Below, one piece after another: positions 39,183 through 50,700 of a DNA stretch of 64,000 nucleotides. How positions within the stretch are numbered: the first letter of the stretch is position 1; every line of letters begins with the position of its first letter. The position numbers and the translations under genes are program-made. The stretch covers positions 19,053,875 through 19,117,874 of the forward strand of contig JAZBQD010000021.1 of assembly GCA_036583965.1 (NCBI GenBank). Direction: 5' to 3'. The DNA is from Prunella strophiata (taxonomy: Eukaryota; Chordata; Aves; Passeriformes; Prunellidae). The notes under the pieces were generated by a model. It searched no databases. It was given only the letters and a program-made list of their open reading frames with translations, and had not been told where the DNA came from.

Positions 39183-41390
39183 TTTATTTTGGGGGTTTTT
39201 TGGGGATGTTTTCAGGAATTACAGCAATATATTCATAAATACCTAATTACTACAGTCAACAAATAATATATTACATTACAATTAGTTCCAACAAGGTACA
39301 CTTTGAACATGTTTAGGGTTGGGTTTTTCTCCTTTTTTGGGTTGGTTTTTTTTTTTTTTTTTTTTTTTTGTTTTCTTTCACAGCATCCAACTGTGCCCCC
39401 AGCAGGCTCTGCCTTCCTCTCCTTCCTCCCAGCCCTTCCAGGCTCTGGCACAGCTGCTCCAGCAATTCTGCACGGACACAAATGCTCACCACAACCCTGG
39501 GAGGGGGGGAAAATTGGTCCAAAACCTCTGAATCCAGGCTGGTGAGGAGGGAAAGTCAGCACAGGAGCTGCTACAAAGCCAGGCTGCATCCCAGCCAGGC
39601 TCCTCAGCACGACGAGGGATAAATTGCCAATAATTTTCCATCCCTGGCTTCTTCCCCCTCCCTCTGCCACGGCACACAGGAAGGGAAGGGAGCAGAGCAA
39701 GGAGTGAATTTTGCCGTGTTAAAATTCCCTTCGAAGCCTGGAGTTGGCAGCGGCGAGGCCAGAGGCTGGCGAGGCAATTGGGGATTTAAAAAAGATTAAA
39801 CTAATTTCTGTCACAAGGGCATTTTGCTTTTTAATCTTGCCCAGCTCTTTTTGATTTGGTGAAGCCAATGAGAGAGCAGGGAGCAGGGGGGGCGTGGGGG
39901 GGTTAATGCTTTTCTTTGCCAGTGCAACGAGGGAATTTAAAGCAGGAAGCAGGGGTCACCTTTTCCTGGAGATGTGAGCTGGTCTCGTGGCGAATTAAAA
40001 ACAATTTCTAATAAATAATTTAAAAATAACAATCGAATAAAAAGGCTCCCCCGGGGGAGGGGAGGAGGGGCACACGCTGGTTTTTAGCAAGTGGCTAAAA
40101 ATGGCACCAAGCCTGACCCTGGTGGCACCAGGACATCCCTGCCCGCCTGCGGGCACGGCTCCAGGTGGATTGTCCCCAAAGTGCCACCAAGAGACCCCAC
40201 AGGACCCACTCTCCCTGTGCCCAAACTGCCTTAGAGAGCTGCTCTGATTGTCTTGGTATTTTTTGGGGGGGAAACAAGGACACCCCAGTGCCACCCACCC
40301 CTCAACCCTCCACCCTCTCCATGCAATTCCTTGGGATTTTTCCTTTGGCAGACAGAGCCTGGGCAAGGCTCAGACACCACCCAGCACTGTGACACCCACA
40401 ATGACCCAGCTGGAGCAGAAAAAGCTCCAGAAAGCAAAGAAAAAGGGTAAAAATAAAAAAAAAAACAAAAACACAGGAGGGTGGAAGGGCTCAGCTTCTC
40501 GAGGGACTGGTGGTGGGACAGGACCTGCCCCAGTGGAAAAGGGGATTTATTTTTCCTGGGTTTCAATTCTTTTTAAAACATTTCAATATCTTTTCTGGCC
40601 CGACCAGCAGCAGTACAAACACTAAAAGCAAGTTAATCCTTTTGCCAAAAGGAAAAAAAAGAAAACAAACTAGAAAGAAAGTAAAAACAGGGAGGCAGAA
40701 GGAGGGGGGGAGAAAAAAAGGAAAAAAAAAAAGCAGAAACATCTTAAAAAAAAAGGCAAGCTTTTTATAACAATAATTAAAGCAATAAAAACATACAAAA
40801 CTTTGTTGTTTTTTAATATATATACACAGTACAAGGCTGAAGCACCTTTTTTTTTTTTTTTTTTTTCTTTTTTTCCGCCTGTTCAATTCCCAAAGCCGGG
40901 GTGACAAAGTGACCCCCACTCGTGTCCCTGCCCCTTCCCCGCCAACCAGGAACAAAAAGGGACCTTCAACCAGTTTATTGACTTTATTTTTTGATAGCGA
41001 AGTGCATTTCCAGGGGAAGCCCCGGGCTGGGGGTGCCGTGCTGGGAGCGGGGTCCGGCAGCACCCGGGGCCCCGCCGGGTTTAGTGTTGTGGTGGAGAGA
41101 CTTTCATTGTCTTTTCTTTTTTTTTTTTTTTCCTTTTTTAGAAAAAAAAAACCAAAGAACCAACAAAAATGAGCGTTATAAAGTGTGGGTGGGTGGAGGG
41201 GGGCGTTTCAGAGGCGTGGCCCCCGGAGGAGGGGACAGGAGGGGACATGCCGGGGGCTGCTGGCCGTGGGATGGGCTCCCGGCTCCTCCCGGCTCCCCTT
41301 TGCTTCATGCATGGCACATTCTCCATTTATTTATTTCTTTTTTCTTTTTTTTTGGTTTTCCTCTTTCCTTTTATTATTAATGACTGCAAA
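39183..41390 (-). other. Probable GSE1 3'UTR, with alternative poly(A) signals
   Basis: The region downstream of GSE1 on the minus strand is AT-rich with poly-A/T tracts and has minus-strand AATAAA signals at 40983-40988, 40974-40979 and 39183-39188 (TTTATT on plus). AT-rich stretches at 39220-39310 and 40560-40840 look like conserved vertebrate 3'UTR sequence. The assignment rests on orientation and composition, because the exon joining it to the coding region is not visible. Confidence 0.45.
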
Positions 41391-44300
41391 GTTTGGGATA
41401 CAGCAGGGGATGGGCAGTGCAGGGTTTGGGATACAGCAGGGAATGGGCACTGCAAAGTTTGGGATACAGCAGGGAATGGGCACTGCAAAGTTTGGGATAC
41501 AGCAGGGAATGGGCACTGCAAAGTTTGGGATACAGCAGGGAATGGGCACTGCAAAGTTTGGGATACAGCAGGGGATGGGCAGTGCAGGGTTTGGGATACA
41601 GCAGGGAATGGGCAGTGCAGGGTTTGGGATACAGCAGGGAATGGGCACTGCAAAGTTTGGGATACAGCAGGGGATGGGCAGTGCAGGGTTTGGGATACAG
41701 CAGGGAATGGGCAGTGCAGGGTTTGGGATACAGCAGGGAATGGGCACTGCAAAGTTTGGGATACAGCAGGGAATGGGCAGTGCAGGGAATGGGCACTGCA
41801 AAGTTTGGGATACAGCAGGGAATGGGCACTGCAAAGTTTGGGATACAGCAGGGAATGGGCACTGCAAAGTTTGGGATACAGCAGGGAATGGGCACTGCAA
41901 AGTTTGGGATACAGCAGGGAATGGGCAGTGCAGGGTTTGGGATACAGCAGGGAATGGGCACTGCAAAGTTTGGGATACAGCAGGGAATGGGCACTGCAAA
42001 GTTTGGGATACAGCAGGGAATGGGCAGTGCAGGGTTTGGGATACAGCAGGGAATGGGCACTGCAAAGTTTGGGATACAGCAGGGAATGGGCACTGCAAAG
42101 TTTGGGATACAGCAGGGAATGGGCAGTGCAGGGTTTGGGATACAGCAGGGAATGGGCACTGCAAAGTTTGGGATACAGCAGGGAATGGGCACTGCAAAGT
42201 TTGGGATACAGCAGGGAATGGGCACTGCAAAGTTTGGGATACAGCAGGGAATGGGCACTGCAAAGTTTGGGATACAGCAGGGAATGGGCACTGCAAAGTT
42301 TGGGATACAGCAGGGAATGGGCACTGCAAAGTTTGGGATACAGCAGGGAATGGGCACTGCAAAGTTTGGGATACAGCAGGGAATGGGCACTGCAAAGTTT
42401 GGGATACAGCAGGGAATGGGCACTGCAAAGTTTGGGATACAGCAGGGGATGGGCAGTGCAGGGTTTGGGATACAGCAGGGGATGGGCAGTGCAGGGTTTG
42501 GGATACAGCAGGGGATGGGCAGTGCAGGGTTTGGGATACAGCAGGGAATGGGCACTACAGGGAATGGGCAGTGCAGGGTTTGGGATACAGCAGGGGATGG
42601 GCAGTGCAGGGTTTGGGATACAGCAGGGAATGGGCAGTGCAGGGTTTGGGATACAGCAGGGAATGGGCACTGCAAAGTTTGGGATACAGCAGGGAATGGG
42701 CACTGCAAAGTTTGGGATACAGCAGGGAATGGGCACTGCAAAGTTTGGGATACAGCAGGGGATGGGCAGTGCAGGGTTTGGGATACAGCAGGGAATGGGC
42801 ACTGCAAAGTTTGGGATACAGCAGGGAATGGGCACTGCAAAGTTTGGGATACAGCAGGGAATGGGCAGTGCAGGGTTTGGGATACAGCAGGGGATGGGCA
42901 GTGCAGGGTTTGGGATACAGCAGGGAATGGGCACTGCAAAGTTTGGGATACAGCAGGGAATGGGCACTGCAAAGTTTGGGATACAGCAGGGAATGGGCAC
43001 TGCAAAGTTTGGGATACAGCAGGGAATGGGCACTGCAAAGTTTGGGATACAGCAGGGAATGGGCAGTGCAGGGTTTGGGATACAGCAGGGAATGGGCAGT
43101 GCAGGGTTTGGGATACAGCAGGGAATGGGCACTGCAAAGTTTGGGATACAGCAGGGAATGGGCACTGCAAAGTTTGGGATACAGCAGGGAATGGGCACTG
43201 CAAAGTTTGGGATACAGCAGGGAATGGGCACTGCAAAGTTTGGGATACAGCAGGGAATGGGCACTGCAAAGTTTGGGATACAGCAGGGAATGGGCACTGC
43301 AAAGTTTGGGATACAGCAGGGAATGGGCACTGCAAAGTTTGGGATACAGCAGGGAATGGGCACTGCAAAGTTTGGGATACAGCAGGGAATGGGCACTGCA
43401 AAGTTTGGGATACAGCAGGGGATGGGCAGTGCAAGGAATGGGCACTGCAAAGTTTGGGATACAGCAGGGAATGGGCAGTGCAGGGTTTGGGATACAGCAG
43501 GGAATGGGCACTGCAAAGTTTGGGATACAGCAGGGAATGGGCACTGCAAAGTTTGGGATACAGCAGGGGATGGGCAGTGCAGGGTTTGGGATACAGCAGG
43601 GAATGGGCACTGCAAAGTTTGGGATACAGCAGGGAATGGGCACTGCAAAGTTTGGGATACAGCAGGGGATGGGCAGTGCAGGGTTTGGGATACAGCAGGG
43701 GATGGGCAGTGCAGGGTTTGGGATACAGCAGGGAATGGGCAGTGCAGGGAATGGGGGCTACAAGGAATGGGCAGTGCAGGGATGGGCAGTGCAGGGTTTG
43801 GGATACAGCAGGGGATGGGCAGTGCAAGGAATGGGCACTGCAAAGTTTGGGATACAGCAGGGAATGGGCAGTGCAGGGTTTGGATATAGCAGGGAATGGA
43901 CACTACAGGGAATGGGCAGTGCAGGGTTTGGATATAGCAGGGAATGGGCACTACAGGGAATGGGCAGTGCAGGGTTTGGATATAGCAGGGAATGGGCACT
44001 ACAGGGAATGGGCAGTGCAGGGTTTGGGATACAGCAGGGAATGGGCAGTGCAGGGTTTGGGATACAGCAGGGAATGGGCACTACAGGGAATGGGCACTGC
44101 AAAGTTTGGGATACAGCAGGGAATGGGCACTGCAAAGTTTGGGATACAGCAGGGAATGGGCACTGCAAAGTTTGGGATACAGCAGGGAATGGGCAGTGTA
44201 GGAAGGGGCACTACAGGGAATGGGCACTGCAAGGAATGGGCAGTGCAGGGTTTGGGATACAGCAGGGAATGGGCAGTGCAAGGAATGGACAGAGAATGGG

Positions 44301-44480
44301 CACTGCAGAGTTTGGGATATAGCAGGGGACTGGTAGTGCAGGGATGGAGCAGTGCAGGAAATGGGCACTACAGGGAATGGGCACTGCAAAGAATGGGCAC
44401 TGCAGGGAATGGGCACTGCAAAGTTTGGGATACAGCAGGGAATGGGCACTACAGGGAATGGGCACTGCACAGGATGGGTG
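41382..44480. repeat. 33-bp minisatellite at the expected position of the last GSE1 exon, about 3.1 kb
   Basis: The unit is GGGATACAGCAGGGAATGGG followed by CACTGCAAAGTTT or CAGTGCAGGGTTT; these two variants alternate irregularly through the array. It is regular from 41391 to about 43730, then degenerates to 44480 with truncated units such as GGGCACTACAGGGAATGGG. Because 33 is divisible by 3, open frames of about 800-1,070 codons exist on both strands; they are artefacts. Confidence 0.97.
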
Positions 44481-44568
44481 CAATGCATGTTGATGGGTGT
44501 ACTGTGGGAGGATTGGGGTGCCCAAGAAGGTTGGGTGCCCACAGAGCCTGGTGCCCAGGGCATGGAGT

Positions 44569-44737
44569 GGCCAGGGGATGGGTGCCCAAGGGATGAATGC
44601 CCAGGGGATGGGTGCCCAGGGGATGGGTGCCCAGGGGATGGGTGCCCAGGGGATGGGTGCCCAGGGGATGGGTGCCCAGGGGATGGGTGCCCAGGGGATG
44701 GGTGCCCAGGGGATGGGTGCCCAGGGGATGGGTGCTG
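44569..44737. repeat. 16-bp array next to a GSE1 splice donor
   Basis: About ten copies of GGGGATGGGTGCCCA plus one base. The array ends about 10 bp from the donor of the GSE1 exon at 44749 (donor GTGAGT at 44748-44743). Confidence 0.95.
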
Positions 44738-44748
44738 TCCCCACTCAC

Positions 44749-47700
44749 CGCCATGCTGTGTGACAGCTGCTCAGCTGTCAGGCTCAGGGTGTAGTGCTGG
44801 GCCTCCAGCCGCCGGCACTGCGTCTGCAGCACCTGGCGCTCCAGGTTTTGTTCTGCAACATCCAAAGGACAAGGGCTGAGCACTGGCTCCTCTGGCTCCT
44901 TGCACCACCCACGGAGGGTTCCAGCCCTCCTCTAGGCACTGCCCAGCCAGCAGTGATTGCCCCCAGCATCCCAGAGCATTCCCAACCCTGGCACTGCCTG
45001 TGGAGAACCTTTAGGTCCCACTGGGAGGACACTGGGCAGCTGTGAATACACTGATTTTTCATGCATACATTAATTTTTCCAAAACCACACCAGTGCCTGT
45101 TGCTTTCAAGCTGCTCCTGCACTGCTGGAAATCCCCCAGCCCATCCCAGCAGGAATCACTGACACCTCCCACAAGAAACCAAAGCACAAACTGGCATTTC
45201 ACCCTCCCTGCCCGACACCCCTTACCCCATACCTTCTATATGTTCCTGGTAAGCTTCAAAAATTGCCTCGATCCCTTGCCACTTGGGCCTGGGGTAATCT
45301 TCCTCCTCTTCCTCCTCCTCCTCCTCCTCGTCCTCGTCCTCCTCCTCGGAGTCGCGGGGCAGGGCGGGCCGGAGCGGCGCCTCGGCCGTGCCGTTGTGCG
45401 GGGGCCCGGCCAGGCGCGAGGACGCCTGCAGCTCGGGGATGTTGTAGTGGATGGAGGCGTCCAGCTTGTGGTTCTGCTCTGCTGCCGTCCCCCCTGTGGG
45501 CAGCCACACTCAGAATCACACAATCACATAATCACAGAATCACACAGAATCACAGAATCACAGAATCACAGAATCACACAGAATCACAGAATCACACAGA
45601 ATCACAGAATCACAGAATCACACAGAATCACAGAATCACACAGAATCACAGAATCACAGAATCATGAGGTTGGAAGAGACCTCTAAGATCATCGAGTCCA
45701 ACCTATGTCCTAACACCTCACCTCAGAATCCAGACTATAGCACCAAGTGCCATGTCCAGCCTTTTTTTAAACACACCCAGAGATGGTGATTCCACCACCT
45801 CTCTGGGAAGAGCATTCCAGTTCTTTATTATTCTTTTGGTGAAAATTTTTTTCCTAATATCCAACCCACACCTTCCCTGACATAACTTGAGGCTGTGTCC
45901 TCTGGTTCTGTCAGCTGCTGCCTGGTGGAAGAGACTGACCCCACCTGTCCACAGCCTCCCTTCAAGGAGTTGTAGAGAGCAATAAGGTCACCTCTAAGCC
46001 TCCTCTTCTGCAGGCTAAACACCCCCAGCTCCCTCAAACCTTCCTCACAGGGTTTGTGTTCCAAGCCCCTCACCAGCCTTGTTGCCTCCTCTGGACATGT
46101 TCAAGCATCTCCAGATCCTTTCTGAAACTGAGGGCCCAGAACTGGACACAGCACTCAAGATGTGGTCTCACCACAGTACAGGGGAAGAATGACCTCCCTG
46201 CTCCTGCTGGCCACACAATTCCTAATGCAGGCCAGGATGCCATTGGCCTTCTTGGCCACCAAGGCACATTGCTGGCTCATATTCACCCAGCTGTGGACCA
46301 GCACCCCCAGGTCCCTTTCTGCCTGTTCACTATCCAGCCACACTGTCCCCAGCCTGTAACATTGTAGGGGATTTTTATGGCCAAAATGTAGAACTCAGCA
46401 CTTAGACTTAATTAAACTTCATGCTGTTGGACTCTGCCCATCTATCTAACTGATCAGCCCCTGCCCGCTCCCCATGGGTCCCTCAAGGCATTAATTCCAC
46501 CCTTCCCAAACTTTTCGGGGGTTTGCAGGTGGGTTTTTATCACTCCTTGTGCACTGGAGTGGTTTTATTTATTTTAACCACTCAGCTGAGTGAGTTTGGA
46601 GGCTTTGGAGCTGTATTATCCCTCAATGAGCTCAAGGGATGCTCCAGCAATGAGTTGCCAGTGCCAGACCCTGGTAGGTGGACAAGGGGGTCATATCCCA
46701 GTACCCAACCAGCTTTCTGCATCCCTGCTTCTTTTTCTGGACATCAGGGAGAATTTCTTGAATGTCAGGGTTGTTAAACACTGGAAGGAGCTGTCCTGAG
46801 AGGTGGTGGAGTCCCCATCCCTGGAGGGGTTCAAGGAGGGCTCGATGTGGCACTCAGTGCAGAATCTTACTCTCCTGGATTCTTAAGTACTTTAGATTTG
46901 TTAGTTAGGCCTGGAAGGAAGTTATTGTTTTGTGGTATAGTAAATTCTATATGAATCCCTTGCTAAATTGTTTAAGTTATCAATTAAGTTTAAATGTGTT
47001 AAGTACTGTTAAGTTTAAGTTAAGTGCTGTTGGGCCTTTAAACATGACCTGTTGATTAAGTCTAGGCTCAGTTTAGCACAGGGATCTACTCTGAACTTGT
47101 GACTCAACACGAGGGTCTTCCATATTCCTTTTTGTCCTTACCCTTTCCTATCCTTTTGTTTCCCTCTCCTCCAGCCTCCACACAGACTATTGGGATTTAT
47201 TTATTGACTTTGCATTTTTGTTTGCTTTTCCTCAGAGTGCTTTAACCATCTAAAAAACAGGAGACAGAACCTTGCCAACAAACTTTGGTGTGATACTGGC
47301 TTTACACTAAACCTGGCTTTGCTGATATTTCTGCTGGTGATTCTTTAAGTGACTTTAAAACAGGAATTCCCAACAACTCCACGTTACCTTTGTGCTTCTG
47401 CAGCGCCTTCTGCGTGGACTGCAGCACCGACTCATGGAACTGGTGGGCAAATTCCTCAGCAATGAAGGGTTCCCAGGGCTTGCTCTTGCCGTTCATGCTG
47501 TGGGACAGTGGCACCGGGATGTCCTTGGGGAGGGGACCCCTGACATAGCTGAGGATGCTCAGAGCCTTCTTCCCGGGGTGCCCATCGCTCAGCCGGGGCT
47601 TCTCCGGCGCCGTGCCCGACTCCTTGGGCCTCGGGGGCTCCTGGGGTCTCAGCTGCTCTAACCTGGAGGCCTCTGCCACCTTCGGCACCTCCGGCACGGA

Positions 47701-50700
47701 GACGGCGATGCCCACAGGGTTTATCCAGGTCCAGCAGGAGCGGTGGCACTGGAGGCTCTTTGGGAAGCAGGAGGAGCAGTTGGCAGCAGCCAGGGCTCTG
47801 TGTGCCCCTCAAGGCAAAGCTGTGCCCCCCAACCCAGGACCCAGGGAAGGATTTGGGGCACTTACCAGTGCTGGGGGCACCGGGGCTGTCCCGCGGGGAG
47901 CTCTTCACCACCACAGGCGGCCGGCGTGGTCTTCTGCTTCATGGCCTGGAGCATCTCCACCAGCTTCTCTTTATCTGCAGCATGGGAAGCTGAGGTTTAG
48001 TGTAGCCTCTGCTCAGCAGAGCGAGCTCAGGGCCCCAGGCAGACCCCTCACAGCACCCCCAGCCCGAGCATGCGCGGGCCATGGCTGTTACCTTTCCTCT
48101 TCTCGGCGCTGATGTGCGTGAGGTTGAAGATGGTGAGGAAGCGCTTCTTCTCCTCGAAGTTGGGGCTGTTGTTCATCTCGTCGGGGCTGTAGCGGGTGGA
48201 GAGCGGCAGGCGCGGGGAGGGCGTGCGGCGCTTGTTCTGCACCGTGGGCGGAGAGGGGCTCCGCTCGCGCAGCATCCGCCGGCGCTTGCGCCGCTTCTGG
48301 CTCAGCAGTTCCTCCTTCTGCTGCTGCGTGGTGAGGCCGAAGAGCTGCAGGAACTCCAGCTTCTGGGGCGGCCAGGGGCAGAGCAGAGCAGGGTCATCCC
48401 CCATCCTCGCCTTCATCCCCATTCTCATCCCCATGGCTGCTGTCATCCTCATCTTCATTCTTATTCCCATTCTCATGCAAACCCTCATCCCTGCTGCAAT
48501 CCTCATCTCCATCCCCATTCCATCCCCATTCTTCTCTCCATTCCCCATCCACATTCTCATCCTCATTCCCCTCATCCTCGTTTTCATTCCCGTTCCTATC
48601 CCCATCCTCATTTTCATCCCACCCCCATTCCTGTTCAAATGCCCATCCTTACTGCCATCCCCATTTCCATCCCCATCCTCATCATCCCCATCTCTAATCC
48701 CCTCTGTACACATGTGGGGATGGTGGCTGCATTGGGCACTGTGAACTGGTGTAAAGGAGGGCCTGCTCCCCCAGGGGACAGGGAGGGGACAGGGAGGGGA
48801 CAGGGGTGCCACCAGTACCTCAGAGGACGTGTCCAGCTTCAGCGGGGGCTGCTCAGCCACGCAGCGGAGATGGGCCCGCACCTCCTCCTCGTCGCTGTCA
48901 TCACAGGAGTCATCCAGGTCGTAGTAGTACCCTGGGGATGGGGAGAGGCTGGTGTGAGGCTGGGAACACCTTCGGGACCTGCTGGGACCCCGGGGAATCT
49001 TCTGGGACACAGAGGAACCCCAGTGGGGATGGAAGTGGAGATGTCAGAGAGGAGTGATGTAGGGGGTGCAACCCAATGGAGCCCTGTCCCCTCTCCACCA
49101 GCTGTGGGACCTCGGAGGGCATCGCCTCTCCCTGTGTATCCTCTTGGCATTGCTCTGGGATGGGTGGCAGGGGGTCAATGGGGCACAGGGTGGGCACTGC
49201 TGTGGCAGAGCCCCTCATCCCACTGGAGCAGCAATCCCAGCCCCTCCCAGTTCTCCTCTGTCTCCTCCTCACCGCTGCTCTCATCCCCACTCCAGCAGCC
49301 CCATCAATATTTAAAACCCTCTTATTAGCTCCAGTTCATCATTTATTCATCGGGCGCGTCTGGAGCGCGGGGTTTACCGAAGCGCTCGGATGCGGGAACG
49401 TCGGCATCCCCGGGAGACCCCCGGCCAGGCCCCGGTGCCAGGGGGGAATCCCTGGTCCCCTCACCTTTCTCACGGGCCTCCCGCCGCCGGCGCTCCTCCA
49501 GGTCCAGTTTGCTGACCAGCCTGCGGTGCTGCTGCACGAACTCGTCGTAGATGTACATGGGGTCCTGGGCGCGGGGCTGGGGGGGCCGGTAGGGCGAGCT
49601 GGGCTTGGTGGCCTCGGGGAACGGGGTGGCCGGGGCTCTCTGCTGGCTCAGGATGCTCTGAGTGGACTTTTCCAGCTCAGCTAGGAAGGGGGTGTGGGTG
49701 AAGGCCCCGTGCTCCGGGGCGCCGGGCTCCCGTCCCGGGGGGTATTTCTCCAGAGCATCCCTCTTCCTCGGGCCCTCCTCCAGCTTCTCGGGGCAGAAGA
49801 CCCTCTCCACCTTCACCAGAGGGATGCCCTGGCGGCTGGGCTCGAAGGGTGCTGGGTGGCTGTGGAGGGTGTGGGGCTCGGGGAGGCGCCGGGGAGGGTC
49901 GGGGGGGCTCTCCATCAGCGAGACAGGGTTCCAGAGGGATGTGGTGACGGGGTGGTGCTGGGGTTTGGGGGAGATGAGGGGTGGGGGCCCACCAAAGTGC
50001 TGCCCTGGCTCCCGGCTGCTCGGCTCGTGGCGGCTCGATCCCAACCTGCAGGGAGAGGACAGCACCAGAGAGGTGAGGAGCTGGCACTGCCACTGGAGAG
50101 CTGGCAGTGCTCCAGCCCTGGGGGATTTTGGGGAGAAACGCGCCTGTTAGGGACACCCAGAGGGGTTTGTGCACATGGGGCTGCCACATTTGTCCCCTCC
50201 ATGCCATAAACCTGAGGGACGGGGGCAGAGTTAAGGCTGTGCATGGGCAGGTTGAGCATGGATGTTGCTGCATCCCAGGAGCACAGGGCTGGAGACCCCA
50301 GCCCTGACCCCTGCGTGGGGACAAGCAAGCCACCAGTCCCTGCCACAGCCCCGCGGCGAGGGCAGCACCCCAGCACAGCCCTCCTCTGGCAGCAGGAGCC
50401 GGAGCCAGCCCGTTTGCAGGATAAATATTTCATGTGCCCAAGCTGTGCATTTAACACTTTTCCGCTCCAGCGCCCCGGAGCTCCGCGCACGGAGCAGCGA
50501 GTTCAGCTCAGCGCCGCCATGGAGTCACCACCGGCGGGGAGCACCGCCTGCCCCCCGGGATCCATCCCTGTCCCGCCCTGCTGGATGCAGGAGAAGGATG
50601 GGGATGGAATATCCCTGGCTGCAGGTGGCTGGGGGTGACCTTGCTGTCTCCTCTCCGGTTTGGGGCGGGAGGAGCGGATGGGGAAGGGAGCCCGCGGCGG

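Noticed and set aside
41169..44596. Several 800-1,070-codon frames on both strands
   Set aside because: The 33-bp period keeps three plus-strand and several minus-strand frames open at once, which argues against coding.
45301..45355. CCTCCT/TCGTCC microsatellite as an independent repeat feature
   Set aside because: It is the coding sequence of the GSE1 acidic tract, which is also present in mammals.
46871..47300. Retroviral LTR
   Set aside because: AT-rich insert without recognisable LTR ends, primer-binding site or target duplication; left as unidentified.
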